The notes below the pieces were generated by a model. That model did not search any database and had not been told where the DNA came from. It saw nothing but the letters and a program-made list of their open reading frames with translations. Shown here piece after piece: positions 30,745 through 38,860 of a DNA stretch of 43,334 nt (position 1 is its first letter; the number at the start of each line of letters is the position of its first letter). Origin of the DNA: Candidatus Gottesmanbacteria bacterium RIFCSPHIGHO2_02_FULL_39_11. Lineage in GTDB: Bacteria; Patescibacteriota; Microgenomatia; 2-02-FULL-39-11. A program made the translations under genes and the position numbers. The stretch spans positions 1-43,334 of the forward strand of contig MFJL01000015.1 in assembly GCA_001779195.1 (NCBI GenBank), read 5' to 3'.

Positions 30745-32574
30745 TCATTCTCCTCTTCTTCCCATGATTTTTCTTTGAGTCAAAGACAGATATCTTTTTC
30801 TGATTCTAAGAATTTTGGGAGTTACCTCCAGAAGTTCGTCGTCTCCCAGAAAGTCCAGACACTGCTCAAGGCTTAGGGTGATAGGGGGTGTGAGCTGGAT
30901 GGCGATTTCAGCCGTTTCATTCCGGACATTTGTGAGTTTTTTTGTTTTGCATACGTTTATTTCGATGTCCTCAGCCCTACTGTTTACTCCGACAACCATC
31001 CCTTCATAAACCGCGGCTCCAGCTCCGATAAACAAAGTTCCTCGCGCCTGAGCATTTTCAAGTCCATATCCTGTTGAGGGTCCCGGGTCTGTTGCGACAA
31101 GAACTCCGTTTCTTATGGATTCCATTTTAGCAAGTTTTGGAAAATATCCCAAGAAAAAAGTTGAGATAGTGCCCGTTCCACGCGTTTGAGTCAAAAGGCT
31201 GTTTCTTATCCCTAAGAGATTTTGACTGGAGATTTTATAGACAAATCTAGTCGTGTTATTCGGTTCCGAGATCATATTTACCATTTCCCCTTTCCTTTTT
31301 CCCATTTCCTCGGTTACTACTCCGACATGTTCAGAAGGCACATCGATTGTCACTTCTTCAAATGGTTCGGATACTACTCCTTCAATCGTCTTATAAATGA
31401 CCTGTGGCTTTGAAACCTCCATTTCAAATCCCTCACGCCTCATATTTTCAATAAGGACTGCCAGATGAAGCTCTCCCCGACCGGCAACGGTAAAATTTTT
31501 ACCGTTTACATCCTCCTGGATCCGAAGACCCAGGTTTGTCTCTTTTTCTTTTAAAAGTCTCTCTTTAATCTGTTTCCCTGTCACAAATTTCCCGTCTTTT
31601 CCTGAAAGAGGACTTGTGTTGGGGCCAATCGTTATCTTAATCGTCGGCTCCTCTACTTTTATCTTGGGAAGACTTACCGGATAGCTTAGATCCGTAATCG
31701 TCTGGCCGATTGTCAGGTCGAGAACTCCTGCAACAGCAACAATATCTCCGGCTGAAACTTCAGGAACTTCCATGCGGAGAAGTCCTATGCTTGTATAAAG
31801 CTTTGTAATTTTTGCCTGGGCAATAACCTTACCCTCATCAACAACACTTACACTTTGTCCGATACGTATTTTTCCTTGATTTACCCGACCAATGCATAGT
31901 TTTCCGACATAATTGTCAAAGTCCAGAGTTGAAATCATCATCTGGAAAGGCTTCTCCTCCCCTACCGCGCTTGGGGGGATTTCTTTTAAAATGGTTTCAA
32001 AAAGAGGCGCAAGATTTCCCGGAGTATCCTTATCATAGTGCTCAGGAAGCTCAAAAAATGCTTTTCCATCCCTGCCTACCGCATATAAGATTGTGAAATG
32101 AAGAGAATGCTCGTCCGCGGCAAGCTCTAAGAAAAGATTTTCTACCTCAGTTAAAATTTCAGCAGGCCGTGCATCCCGTTTATCTATTTTATTGATGATG
32201 AGAATAATCTTAAGTTTTGCCTCCAGAGCCTTTTTTAATACAAATTTGGTTTGGGGAAGCGGTCCTTCCGCGGCATCAACTAAGAGTATTGCACCGCTTG
32301 CCATATTCATAATACGCTCAACTTCTCCCCCGAAGTCAGCATGGCCGGGAGTATCGATAATGTTTATTTTCGTGTCTTTGTACTGTACAGAAGTGTTTTT
32401 AGCAAGAATGGTTATCCCCTTTTCTCTCTCCAGGTCATTTGAGTCCATAATAAGCTCCTCCTGCATTTCTTTTTGGTTTTCGCGGAATGTATGAGTCTGT
32501 TTAAGCATTGCATCAACCAGGGTTGTTTTACCATGGTCTACGTGGGCAATAATTGCTATATTTCTGATGTCCAT
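30745..32574 (-). CDS. typA: TypA/BipA translational GTPase
   Basis: Ribosome-associated EF-G-like GTPase. G1 IAHVDHGKTTL, G2 region EREKGITILAK, G3 DTPGHADFGGEVER, G4 NKIDKRDARP. Then domain II (DNYVGKLCIGRV), domain III (VSKPQVIYKTIEGVVSEPFE) and the BipA-specific C-terminus (GYGLENAQARGTLFIGAGAAVYEGMVVG). Start set at ATG 32574 (MDIRNIAIIAHVDHG), as the track start at 32589 lies in the hairpin. Unusually, a terminator-like hairpin abuts the start codon. Confidence 0.96.
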   Translation of the reverse strand: MDIRNIAIIAHVDHGKTTLVDAMLKQTHTFRENQKEMQEELIMDSNDLEREKGITILAKNTSVQYKDTKINIIDTPGHADFGGEVERIMNMASGAILLVDAAEGPLPQTKFVLKKALEAKLKIILIINKIDKRDARPAEILTEVENLFLELAADEHSLHFTILYAVGRDGKAFFELPEHYDKDTPGNLAPLFETILKEIPPSAVGEEKPFQMMISTLDFDNYVGKLCIGRVNQGKIRIGQSVSVVDEGKVIAQAKITKLYTSIGLLRMEVPEVSAGDIVAVAGVLDLTIGQTITDLSYPVSLPKIKVEEPTIKITIGPNTSPLSGKDGKFVTGKQIKERLLKEKETNLGLRIQEDVNGKNFTVAGRGELHLAVLIENMRREGFEMEVSKPQVIYKTIEGVVSEPFEEVTIDVPSEHVGVVTEEMGKRKGEMVNMISEPNNTTRFVYKISSQNLLGIRNSLLTQTRGTGTISTFFLGYFPKLAKMESIRNGVLVATDPGPSTGYGLENAQARGTLFIGAGAAVYEGMVVGVNSRAEDIEINVCKTKKLTNVRNETAEIAIQLTPPITLSLEQCLDFLGDDELLEVTPKILRIRKRYLSLTQRKIMGRRGE

Positions 32575-32605
32575 AAAAAATAAGGACACGGATAAGCCCC
32601 GTGTC
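32575..32605 (-). terminator. Terminator-like 5'-UTR hairpin before typA
   Basis: On the minus strand GACACGG-GGCTTAT-CCGTGTC, then CTTATTTTTT, then ATG of typA. Predicted transcription begins at the foot of the stem, so the whole 5'-UTR is hairpin plus U-run. Confidence 0.65.
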
Positions 32606-32612
32606 TCTTATC

Positions 32613-32621
32613 ATTGTAACA
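32613..32621 (-). promoter_or_regulatory. Extended -10 promoter of typA
   Basis: TGTTACAAT on the minus strand (TGn plus TACAAT), about 8 nt before the hairpin; no good -35. Confidence 0.5.
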
Positions 32622-32761
32622 GAAAAAACGATTAAAATCTACTGTAAAAGGGCATATAGACGACTTGACTTTAGGCCTATAATAGAGTAATATCACTCCT
32701 TAATCTTCTTTCTTCAGTGATCTATCCTCCCATTATCACGTGTCCGTTAATGCATTTATTT

Positions 32762-33445
32762 ATGAGCAATAAAAAAGAAAGTCCTATTAAATTAAGGCAA
32801 ATTGCAGGAATATTTTGTATCGGTATTCTTTTTTTATTTGCCTATCTCCCCTTTTCCTCTTCCCGTGAGATTCACGCTCAAAATGTGTATCTGAGCCGGA
32901 AATCATTCTCACTTTCCAAAAGATATTCGAATCCCTATGTAAATGATGTTATGAAGAAAAACATTCTTCTCTCTTTAGCCTATAAGCGTGGTTTGGTTCA
33001 TAAAGGAGAGTCAATCGATTGGAATTTAGTTGAAAAGCCGTTTGAAACAACCATTTATCTTTCCCCCGGTTCTCTTTTTTCATTTCATGAGGATATTATG
33101 GACAAATATAAAACCTTAACACCTTATACCTTAAATTCTCATTTTAACAGCAGTGAGGGATTTATCTCAGATGGATACTTAGTAGGAGACGGAGTCTGCC
33201 ACCTGGCTTCTCTTATCTATTGGGCCGCAAAAGATGCAGGGCTTGAGGCAGAAGCTCCGACCAATCATGACTTTGCTCGTATTGAGGAGATTGAAAAAGA
33301 ATACGGCGTGGCAATTTATTATACTCCGGGAAATTCTCACAATAACTCTCTTCAGAATTTATATATCAAAAACAGCAAAGGAAGAAATATCCAAATTCTC
33401 ATCAGTTTTAACGGAGACAAATTGTCTGTTGCGATAACGGAATAA
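32762..33445 (+). CDS. Membrane-anchored VanW-like protein
   Basis: A short cytoplasmic start (MSNKKESPIKLRQ), one transmembrane helix (IAGIFCIGILFLFAYLPFS), then an extracytoplasmic domain with IYLSPGSLFSFHED, DGYLVGDGVCHLASLIYWAAKDAGLEAEA (the G-x-C-x-x-x-S-x-x-Y-x-A-A-x-x-AGL pattern of the VanW family) and HNNSLQNLYIKNSKGRNIQI. Role in the cell envelope, exact function unknown for the family. The track's GTG start at 32717 is upstream of M16; I prefer ATG 32762 (or ATG 32750). Upstream has TTGACT...TAATAT. Confidence 0.8.
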   Translation: MSNKKESPIKLRQIAGIFCIGILFLFAYLPFSSSREIHAQNVYLSRKSFSLSKRYSNPYVNDVMKKNILLSLAYKRGLVHKGESIDWNLVEKPFETTIYLSPGSLFSFHEDIMDKYKTLTPYTLNSHFNSSEGFISDGYLVGDGVCHLASLIYWAAKDAGLEAEAPTNHDFARIEEIEKEYGVAIYYTPGNSHNNSLQNLYIKNSKGRNIQILISFNGDKLSVAITE

Positions 33446-33489
33446 CGAGCTTTTAATTATGGAATCAAATAAGTGAGTTTTAATAACGT

Positions 33490-33518
33490 TTGAATAGGAA
33501 AACACATTAACTTATAAT
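33490..33518 (+). promoter_or_regulatory. Promoter of the GHMP kinase, near-leaderless
   Basis: TTGAAT, 17 nt, TATAAT, then 10 nt to ATG 33529. This makes the TTG at 33520 unlikely as start. Confidence 0.75.
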
Positions 33519-33528
33519 CTTGGCCAAG

Positions 33529-34623
33529 ATGAATCCAGAAATTTGCGTTACCGCTCCTCTTCGAATTGATCCCGCATGCGGAATGATGGATGCTCCTCCT
33601 TTAAATGAAGGAGGAACGGATATTACTAATTTTGGAATAACCGTATTTTCTGATTTAGGTAGAAGATCAAGACAGTTAGGTTTAACAGTAGAATTAACTG
33701 ATGGTTCTCAAATCGTATTTACTCGTAACGGAACTCGCGGTAATTTAGCTGATACAAATAATAAATCCATGCTGCTTCCACGAAGTATTATTCACTCTTA
33801 TCTTGAACAATATCCAAGATGCTCCGGATTAGTTTTTAGAGTTGATGATAATTTGCCTACCAGAACTGGATTAGGAGGAAGCGGAAGTTTATCTGTTGCG
33901 CTCCATGTAGGCATAGAGCACGCACTGGCACGTAAGCGTGGAGAAAAATATACTCCGGATCCGAATGTTCTTTTACAACGAGCGCATAATCTTGAAGTTA
34001 ACGAGTTAGGAATTACGGGGGGATTTCAGGATTTTGTAGCAGCTTTTTTTGGAAAACTAAATCATATAGATTTTTCAAGACTTTCTGAGACGAACTTAAC
34101 TACACACCCTACACTTGGTACGCAGATGGAAACGGGAATAAAAGGGTATTTTGATTCACATTTACTAATTTTACTCAGAAGAGATAGGAATATTCCTTCA
34201 AGTACGGTTATGGAAGATGTTATAGAACGGTATGGGACAAATCCAAGTTCTGCACGTGCTAGGTTTAGGGAAATAATCTCCTATAACAGACGTATGTTTG
34301 ATTTGCTCTCAACTTCTGGACCATTATCAAACAGACTTGAGGAAATTGGAGAAATTATGAATAATGCATGGGAACTTCACAGAAGTTTAAGTTCTCTAAT
34401 CGGAGGAAAAGATTTATCTGACTGGGAGCGACTTGTGAAACCCTATGTATATGGAGTTGGGGGTCCGGGAACCGGAGCAAATAGTTTGGTATTACTGACA
34501 CGAGAGGAGGGGAATAAACAGATAGAAAAAGCCCTTCATCCTTACCGGGATACAGTCGAAATTTTGTCAGCACACGTAAGTGAGACCGGAGTTAATGTTT
34601 CTGTACCAACTCCGGATTACTAA
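33529..34623 (+). CDS. GHMP-family sugar kinase
   Basis: A 364-aa small-molecule kinase. N-terminal APLRIDPACG and EGGTDITNFG (substrate part), P-loop-like PTRTGLGGSGSLSVAL, GGFQDFVAAFFGKLNHIDF, and the C-terminal GVGGPGTGANSLVLL of motif 3. The overall layout resembles heptose/fucose-type kinases of the family, but the substrate is not certain. Start moved from TTG 33520 to ATG 33529 because the promoter leaves only a 3-nt leader. It is convergent with an unknown/HAD gene pair that may share a sugar-phosphate role (inference). Confidence 0.85.
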   Translation: MNPEICVTAPLRIDPACGMMDAPPLNEGGTDITNFGITVFSDLGRRSRQLGLTVELTDGSQIVFTRNGTRGNLADTNNKSMLLPRSIIHSYLEQYPRCSGLVFRVDDNLPTRTGLGGSGSLSVALHVGIEHALARKRGEKYTPDPNVLLQRAHNLEVNELGITGGFQDFVAAFFGKLNHIDFSRLSETNLTTHPTLGTQMETGIKGYFDSHLLILLRRDRNIPSSTVMEDVIERYGTNPSSARARFREIISYNRRMFDLLSTSGPLSNRLEEIGEIMNNAWELHRSLSSLIGGKDLSDWERLVKPYVYGVGGPGTGANSLVLLTREEGNKQIEKALHPYRDTVEILSAHVSETGVNVSVPTPDY

Positions 34624-34638
34624 TTTAACAAAATCAAT

Positions 34639-36042
34639 TTACTTACTTACTCCAAGCGGCCGTTTCAAAACAGAGCCAAGTTTCCTTTGTGGAGCTCCGT
34701 CACTTGTTGTGAAGTCCGGAAACAACTTAAGATCTCCAATTTCGCATTGACCGTTCCGCTGACTAATTTTATCCGTCATAAAGCAGAAACTGGCGTGAAC
34801 CGGAAACGTTAACGTTATAGTATTTATTTCTGATGGATCTTTAGCGGCATCATAAATTAATTCTGTCAAAACTCTGTGTGGAATTTTTCCGTATTCCATT
34901 TTTTCCCGGAATAATCGGTATTTTTCCAATCTTTTTTCTATCCATTTTTTAGAATTACCTTCAGCAGTTGGTTTGAGAAGTTCTAATTGTCCATATGTTG
35001 GTTGGATCATGAGAATAAAGCGTGCGATGCTTCCTGCTTTTTTTTGTTCAATTCCGAGGGCATGTAAATAGGTTATAAGAGCAGATTCATATTCATTGGT
35101 ATTTGTATTCTGGGAAGACTCATAGTGACGGTAGTAGTCAAGCCATAAATTATTCATATTCTGGTAAACCCGATCTGTTGATCCAGTGAGATGAGTTAAT
35201 ACATCATATAGTTGTGGAAGTGAAATAGGAGTGCCAAAGTCGATATGAAAGCCCTTTTCTCTTCCTACCAACCCGTTAGCGAAGCGGGATGATTGATTTA
35301 ACAGGTTAATTTCTCCCGGATAGCCAAGAGAGTGAATCTCTTTAATTAAAAATTGAGAAATTTCATCTCCCATTTCTTCCTGAATAATCGTAATCCAGGG
35401 AGCGGTGTATTCTAATCTTGTTTTAACAGGTAAAGCTTCAACAGTAAGATGTTGCTTACTGATATCATAGGCACTGACATGAAGGTGACCTTGTTTCATG
35501 GTTGGTCCTCCCCGTGTTTGTCCTGTTTCGATTCTTTCATCCGGAGTGCCAAATCCCCAAGTACCCCATAACGTTGGAGATCCATGATGGACGACAGATA
35601 TAAAGTCAAGGGCCTTGTGTGTTGATGCACTTATAGCATTATAATAATCTCCACGCTGATTCTGTGGGATTTGGAATAAAGACTCAAAATCAAAAGGTTG
35701 ATGAGGTGCATCTCCATCTCTAAACCAGACAATAACTTGGGGTGAAAATAGCTCTATATGGGTTACACTTTTGGGTAACTCAACAGAATGCCCGAATGCA
35801 CGGGTAGCCTCTGATAAAAAAACAGATCGTGGTACGGATGGTTGAATATGGGGGGCTGGAACGATCGTAATACATGATTCTGCCGTGCCTCTTTTTTCAA
35901 CCCCTGAAAATCTTGAGCCTTCCGTAAAAACGTCCTGTCCGTCTGAGCGGGGACCTAATGGCGCCAGAGTATTTACTCCTATCTGCTGTGGTTCCTGCAA
36001 ATGAGCGCCAATAAGGCGCTGAATTAATATTTCTTCATTCAT
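34639..36042 (-). CDS. Hypothetical protein (about 467 aa)
   Basis: Not recognised. Soluble. Notable stretches: LGPRSDGQDVFTEGSRFSG, VIVWFRDGDAPHQPFDFES, WGFGTPDERIETG, PTMKQGHLHVSAYDI (HxH), GFHIDFGTPISLP. The paired His motif plus many conserved-looking Gly/Pro turns suggest an enzyme, but no family can be named. The track start is TTG; ATG 36042 (MNEEILIQRLIG) is preferred. It follows the HAD phosphatase with a spacing of about 15 nt, so the two are an operon. Confidence 0.75.
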   Translation of the reverse strand: MNEEILIQRLIGAHLQEPQQIGVNTLAPLGPRSDGQDVFTEGSRFSGVEKRGTAESCITIVPAPHIQPSVPRSVFLSEATRAFGHSVELPKSVTHIELFSPQVIVWFRDGDAPHQPFDFESLFQIPQNQRGDYYNAISASTHKALDFISVVHHGSPTLWGTWGFGTPDERIETGQTRGGPTMKQGHLHVSAYDISKQHLTVEALPVKTRLEYTAPWITIIQEEMGDEISQFLIKEIHSLGYPGEINLLNQSSRFANGLVGREKGFHIDFGTPISLPQLYDVLTHLTGSTDRVYQNMNNLWLDYYRHYESSQNTNTNEYESALITYLHALGIEQKKAGSIARFILMIQPTYGQLELLKPTAEGNSKKWIEKRLEKYRLFREKMEYGKIPHRVLTELIYDAAKDPSEINTITLTFPVHASFCFMTDKISQRNGQCEIGDLKLFPDFTTSDGAPQRKLGSVLKRPLGVSK

Positions 36043-36057
36043 ATTGAATAACAACCG

Positions 36058-36957
36058 TTATTCCTGTAAATAGTCAAATTTTTCCTCTGACAGATATTTT
36101 AGGGTTGCGGTATCGTTGAACTCTCCTGATATAAAAATGATTCCGTCTTTCTGCGCAGGATCAAAATTTTCTCTATTTCCAACAAAGATAAATTCAGATG
36201 GAAGTTCCAATTCTTTAAGCCTTTTATGCATCTCTATATCTGATTTACTGTCTCCAAAGCATTTAAATTGATCAGGACGTATTCCGCGATCATTAAGATA
36301 TCTAATAAATATCTCTGCGCCATGCGCTTTTCCTGCAAGAACGCTTTCAACATCTGTAGCAATTCCCGTAGGATCTACTCTAAATTGAGATGATAGTCCT
36401 GCCCCATCCAGTATGGCTTGTAAGTCCGCACACAACTTTTTTTGTGCTCGTTTGAAATCATCGGGTGTTTTCCCTCCCATCTGAGCGGCAGGCAGAACCT
36501 CAAGTGTGACCATGGTTTGTTTTGTGTCATCATAAAACATGGTATCCGAATATTTTTCTCCAAGAAGGGTTTTTACTTTATTCTGAATTGATTGCGGTAC
36601 TTGCAAGTCTTTTTCGATCTGAACCGTTCTCCTGCCTGATGTATCATGAACTATGAGTACCCCTCCTTTTTCTCCGATTGCAACGACGTTATTCATAAGG
36701 CTCGTATCATTCAGACGGTTTTTTAACGGATCAAGAATTTCCTGTTCCAGAAAGTTCTGTGCGCGTCCGGAATTTAAACATATGATCATCCCCATCCCGA
36801 GTCTTTTTTCCAACTGGATAAATAATTCTACTTTCTCCACCTTTTTAGTCCACGGATTGGTAAGTACCCCGTCGACATCAAATAAATACGCATACAATGG
36901 CGGGTAAGGTACGCGTTCTGTTTGAGATCTGCCTGTTTGCTCAAGTCTTAAGGACAT
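36058..36957 (-). CDS. HAD-superfamily phosphatase
   Basis: A 299-aa HAD hydrolase of the cofilin/sugar-phosphatase type. Motif I FDVDGVLTNP (nucleophile Asp about residue 27), motif II CLNSGRAQ, a cap region in the middle (about 100-195), Lys in LAGKAHG, motif IV FGDSKSDIEM. Probably dephosphorylates a sugar phosphate, substrate unknown. First gene of a two-gene unit with the unknown 34639 gene. Start ATG 36957 sits 7 nt after an extended -10 (TGCTATAAT), hence leaderless. Confidence 0.87.
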   Translation of the reverse strand: MSLRLEQTGRSQTERVPYPPLYAYLFDVDGVLTNPWTKKVEKVELFIQLEKRLGMGMIICLNSGRAQNFLEQEILDPLKNRLNDTSLMNNVVAIGEKGGVLIVHDTSGRRTVQIEKDLQVPQSIQNKVKTLLGEKYSDTMFYDDTKQTMVTLEVLPAAQMGGKTPDDFKRAQKKLCADLQAILDGAGLSSQFRVDPTGIATDVESVLAGKAHGAEIFIRYLNDRGIRPDQFKCFGDSKSDIEMHKRLKELELPSEFIFVGNRENFDPAQKDGIIFISGEFNDTATLKYLSEEKFDYLQE

Positions 36958-36964
36958 GATCGGG

Positions 36965-36973
36965 ATTATAGCA
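36965..36973 (-). promoter_or_regulatory. Extended -10 promoter, leaderless HAD gene
   Basis: TGCTATAAT on the minus strand, 7 nt (CCCGATC) before ATG 36957. Confidence 0.7.
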
Positions 36974-37030
36974 TGTTCCCTCCGCCCGAGGGCGGAAATG
37001 GTATAATTCTTTTTGTCATACCGTATATTC

Positions 37031-37102
37031 GCCCCTGTAGCTTAACGGATAGAGTAGGTGGCTTCGAACCATCTGGTGGGGGTTCGATTCCCTCCAGGGG
37101 CA
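37031..37102 (+). tRNA. tRNA-Arg (TCG)
   Basis: A 72-nt cloverleaf. Acceptor GCCCCTG/CAGGGGC, D-arm TAGCTTAACGGATAGAGTA, anticodon loop CTTCGAA (anticodon TCG), T-arm GGGGGTTCGATTCCCTC; CCA not encoded. A stem AAATTTCAGC/GCTGAAATTT with an inner AAAATTCT/AGAATTTT hairpin follows (37106-37156). Confidence 0.95.
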
Positions 37103-37105
37103 CTT

Positions 37106-37156
37106 TAAATTTCAGCGTTAACAATAAAATTCTATGAAGAATTTTGCTGAAATTTA
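37106..37156. repeat. Hairpin after tRNA-Arg
   Basis: Outer arms AAATTTCAGC/GCTGAAATTT enclose AAAATTCT-ATGA-AGAATTTT, a branched, AT-rich palindrome; a possible 3' processing or termination structure. Confidence 0.65.
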
Positions 37157-37187
37157 AGGTGTAAACACTATAAACGGTATTTAAAAC

Positions 37188-37460
37188 ATGAATTGGTTTG
37201 TTTATATAGCTGAATGTAATGACGGATCGTTTTACACCGGTATAACAAAAGATGTAAAGCGCAGAGAACTTGAACATAATCATGATAATAAGCTGGGAGC
37301 TAAGTCACTTCGTGGAAAAAGACCGGTAAAAATTGTTTATTTTGAGGAGTATAATACGCAAAAAGAAGCAGCAAAAAGAGAGTATGCGATTAAACAATGG
37401 AAAAAAGAGTATAAGATAAAGCTTATCGATAAATTGAAAATTTCAAAGGGTTTACCCTGA
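37188..37460 (+). CDS. GIY-YIG domain protein (UPF0213/YhbQ-like)
   Basis: A 90-aa stand-alone GIY-YIG protein: FVYIAECNDGSFYTGITKD (YI...YTG), RRELEHNHDNKLGAKSLRGKRPVKIVYFEEY, EAAKREYAIKQWKKEYKIKLI. Closer to the classic YhbQ type than the copy at 13594. The stop codon (TGA, after ISKGLP) falls inside the left arm of a branched palindrome, so the repeat forms the gene end. It sits between tRNA-Arg and tRNA-Lys. Confidence 0.9.
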   Translation: MNWFVYIAECNDGSFYTGITKDVKRRELEHNHDNKLGAKSLRGKRPVKIVYFEEYNTQKEAAKREYAIKQWKKEYKIKLIDKLKISKGLP

Positions 37461-37528
37461 AAATTTTTTTAAATTGCGAAGCAATTTTGGAAAAATTTAC
37501 AAAGTAAATTTTTAAAAAATTTTTAGGG
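37455..37528. repeat. Branched (three-stem) palindrome, copy 1
   Basis: Outer stem CCCTGAAAATTTTTT/AAAAAATTTTTAGGG enclosing two hairpins, AAATTGC-GAA-GCAATTT and AAAAATTTAC-AAA-GTAAATTTTT. The last three bases (GGG) are also the first three of tRNA-Lys. Confidence 0.85.
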
Positions 37529-37597
37529 CCCATAGCTCAATGGTAGAGCGCTTCCCTCTTAAGGAATCGGTTGGAGGTTCGAGTCCTCCTGGGCTCA
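37526..37597 (+). tRNA. tRNA-Lys (CTT)
   Basis: A 72-nt cloverleaf. Acceptor GGGCCCA/TGGGCTC (one G-T pair), D-arm TAGCTCAATGGTAGAGC, anticodon loop CTCTTAA (anticodon CTT), T-arm GGAGGTTCGAGTCCTCC; CCA not encoded. The 27-43 pair is a C-T mismatch. The 5' end overlaps the branched palindrome. Confidence 0.93.
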
Positions 37598-37799
37598 CAA
37601 ACTGTTCTTGTGAGGTATTGTAAGCCTGGTTTAGCTCGACAATAGGCACTAACTGTGGAGTTCCATTGACCAACTCCTTGTAAGTGGGTGATGTATTAAA
37701 GAGTAGAGAGAACATAGCAGCGTTTTGGATCGGATTGTCGCTCCCAAGTACCAATTCTCCAATGTGTTCCAGAGTAGGAGACGGAGTAGGGGACGAGTA
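37598..37799. other. Possible gene fragment between tRNA-Lys and the RAYT element
   Basis: On the minus strand the frame PTPSPTLEHIGELVLGSDNP continuing to YNTSQEQF looks protein-like (a Pro/Thr linker then a folded segment), but it has no independent start and runs into tRNA-Lys. It may be a scrap of a surface-protein gene cut by the transposable element. Repeated (A)GTAGGGGACG units precede the element. Confidence 0.3.
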
Positions 37800-38530
37800 G
37801 GGGACGGTTCTCAATTGAGTACACTATTGATAAAAACCACGGTATGTAATAACTTGGAAATATGCCAAGATCTCCTCGACTTCTGCTTCCTTTGACTTAT
37901 TACCATATAATGACACGAGGGAATAATCTGAATGTCATATTCAGACAAAGTGACGATTATCTAAAATATCTAGAAATTCTCCATGACTTAAAAGAAATAC
38001 ATCCGTTTGATATGTATCACTATTGTCTTATGCCAAATCATACTCATTTTTTGGTAAGAACCAGGAGCGAAAGCGACTTTTCCTCATTTATGAAAAAGAT
38101 AAATCTTATTTATTTTTACTATTACAAAAAGAAATATGGTTGGGTTGGTCATTTCTGGCAGGGAAGGTTTAAAAGTCAACCGGTTGGAAAAGATGATTAT
38201 TTTATACAGTGTGGGAGATACATAGAACTAAATCCCCTGAGGGCAAATTTAGTTGATGATACGGAAGAGTATCCGTATTCAAGCTTCCACTATTATTCGA
38301 AAGGAAAAGTGGATAGTCTCATTACCGAGGATTTGTTTTATGAAGAGTTAGGTAAAACGATGAAAGAAAGACAGTTAAAGTATAAAGATATAATTATTAA
38401 TGATCTTGTTCTGGATACGTATAAGAAAAAAGCGTGGGGATCAAAAGAACAGAGATATAATGAACATAGGAAAATAAAATACCATGTTTACTAAAATTAT
38501 CAATTATGTGGCTGTTTGAGAACCGTCCCC
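37800..38530 (+). mobile_element. REP-associated transposon (RAYT unit)
   Basis: 731 bp bounded by perfect 15-bp inverted repeats, GGGGACGGTTCTCAA at the left and TTGAGAACCGTCCCC at the right, with secondary symmetry (CAATTGA / TCAATTA). GTAG stands directly 5' of the left GGGGACGG. It encodes the Y1 transposase. Right-end sequences recur at 40247, 41066, 42875 and 43037. Confidence 0.85.
37862..38494 (+). CDS. REP-associated tyrosine transposase (Y1/HUH, TnpA_REP)
   Basis: A 210-aa single-strand HUH transposase. N-terminal PRSPRLLLPLTYYHIMTRGNN, HUH motif LMPNHTHFLV, GHFWQGRFKSQPVGKDDYF, and catalytic Tyr in YFIQCGRYIELNPLRA. Length and motif order fit RAYT proteins, which process REP palindromes rather than carry IS200-type ends. 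It lies inside the 15-bp inverted repeats, with the stop close to the right end. Full-length and possibly active, since diverged non-autonomous relatives surround it. Confidence 0.93.
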   Translation: MPRSPRLLLPLTYYHIMTRGNNLNVIFRQSDDYLKYLEILHDLKEIHPFDMYHYCLMPNHTHFLVRTRSESDFSSFMKKINLIYFYYYKKKYGWVGHFWQGRFKSQPVGKDDYFIQCGRYIELNPLRANLVDDTEEYPYSSFHYYSKGKVDSLITEDLFYEELGKTMKERQLKYKDIIINDLVLDTYKKKAWGSKEQRYNEHRKIKYHVY

Positions 38531-38628
38531 ATACTCTTTCCGTTTTCTTACAGATTTATTTCTTTTTTAATATATTTACTTGAGATATTAAACTTATTTC
38601 TTTAATTATATAAAAGGGAGGTGAGTCT

Positions 38629-38847
38629 ATGAAAGATATAAAAAATGCTATCAAACATTTGAGTAGTCATCAAAAGTATCCCGCAACAAAAGCTGAACTT
38701 GTCGCAGAGTGCGACAATCTGTCTGATTTCTCACAGGAGGATAAAAACTGGTTTAAAAATCACCTCGCTGAGGGAGTGTATTCATCTTCTGATGAGGTAA
38801 TAACGGCATTAGGTTTAAGTGGGAGTGGCATGTCTGCTGGGATGTAA
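38629..38847 (+). CDS. DUF2795-type small protein
   Basis: 72 aa. IKHLSSHQKYPATKAELVAEC...YSSSDEVITALGL matches the DUF2795 pattern (YPATK-x-EL ... Y-S-S-x-D-V). Function unknown. It has a near-ideal SD, AGGGAGGTGA, 5 nt before the ATG, unlike the leaderless core genes. It precedes the next gene with a 13-nt gap, so they form an operon. Confidence 0.85.
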   Translation: MKDIKNAIKHLSSHQKYPATKAELVAECDNLSDFSQEDKNWFKNHLAEGVYSSSDEVITALGLSGSGMSAGM

Positions 38848-38860
38848 GGAGGAATTATGT

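Noticed and set aside
30565-30876. 103-aa plus ORF between typA and epmA
   Set aside because: Covers palindromic repeats and antisense typA; contains low-complexity repeat translation (CLRKVPAGTSLRRQA).
37512-37814. 100-aa minus ORF over tRNA-Lys
   Set aside because: Runs through the tRNA (PGGLEPPTDSLRG... is the typical translated-tRNA peptide); the upstream part is kept only as a possible fragment.
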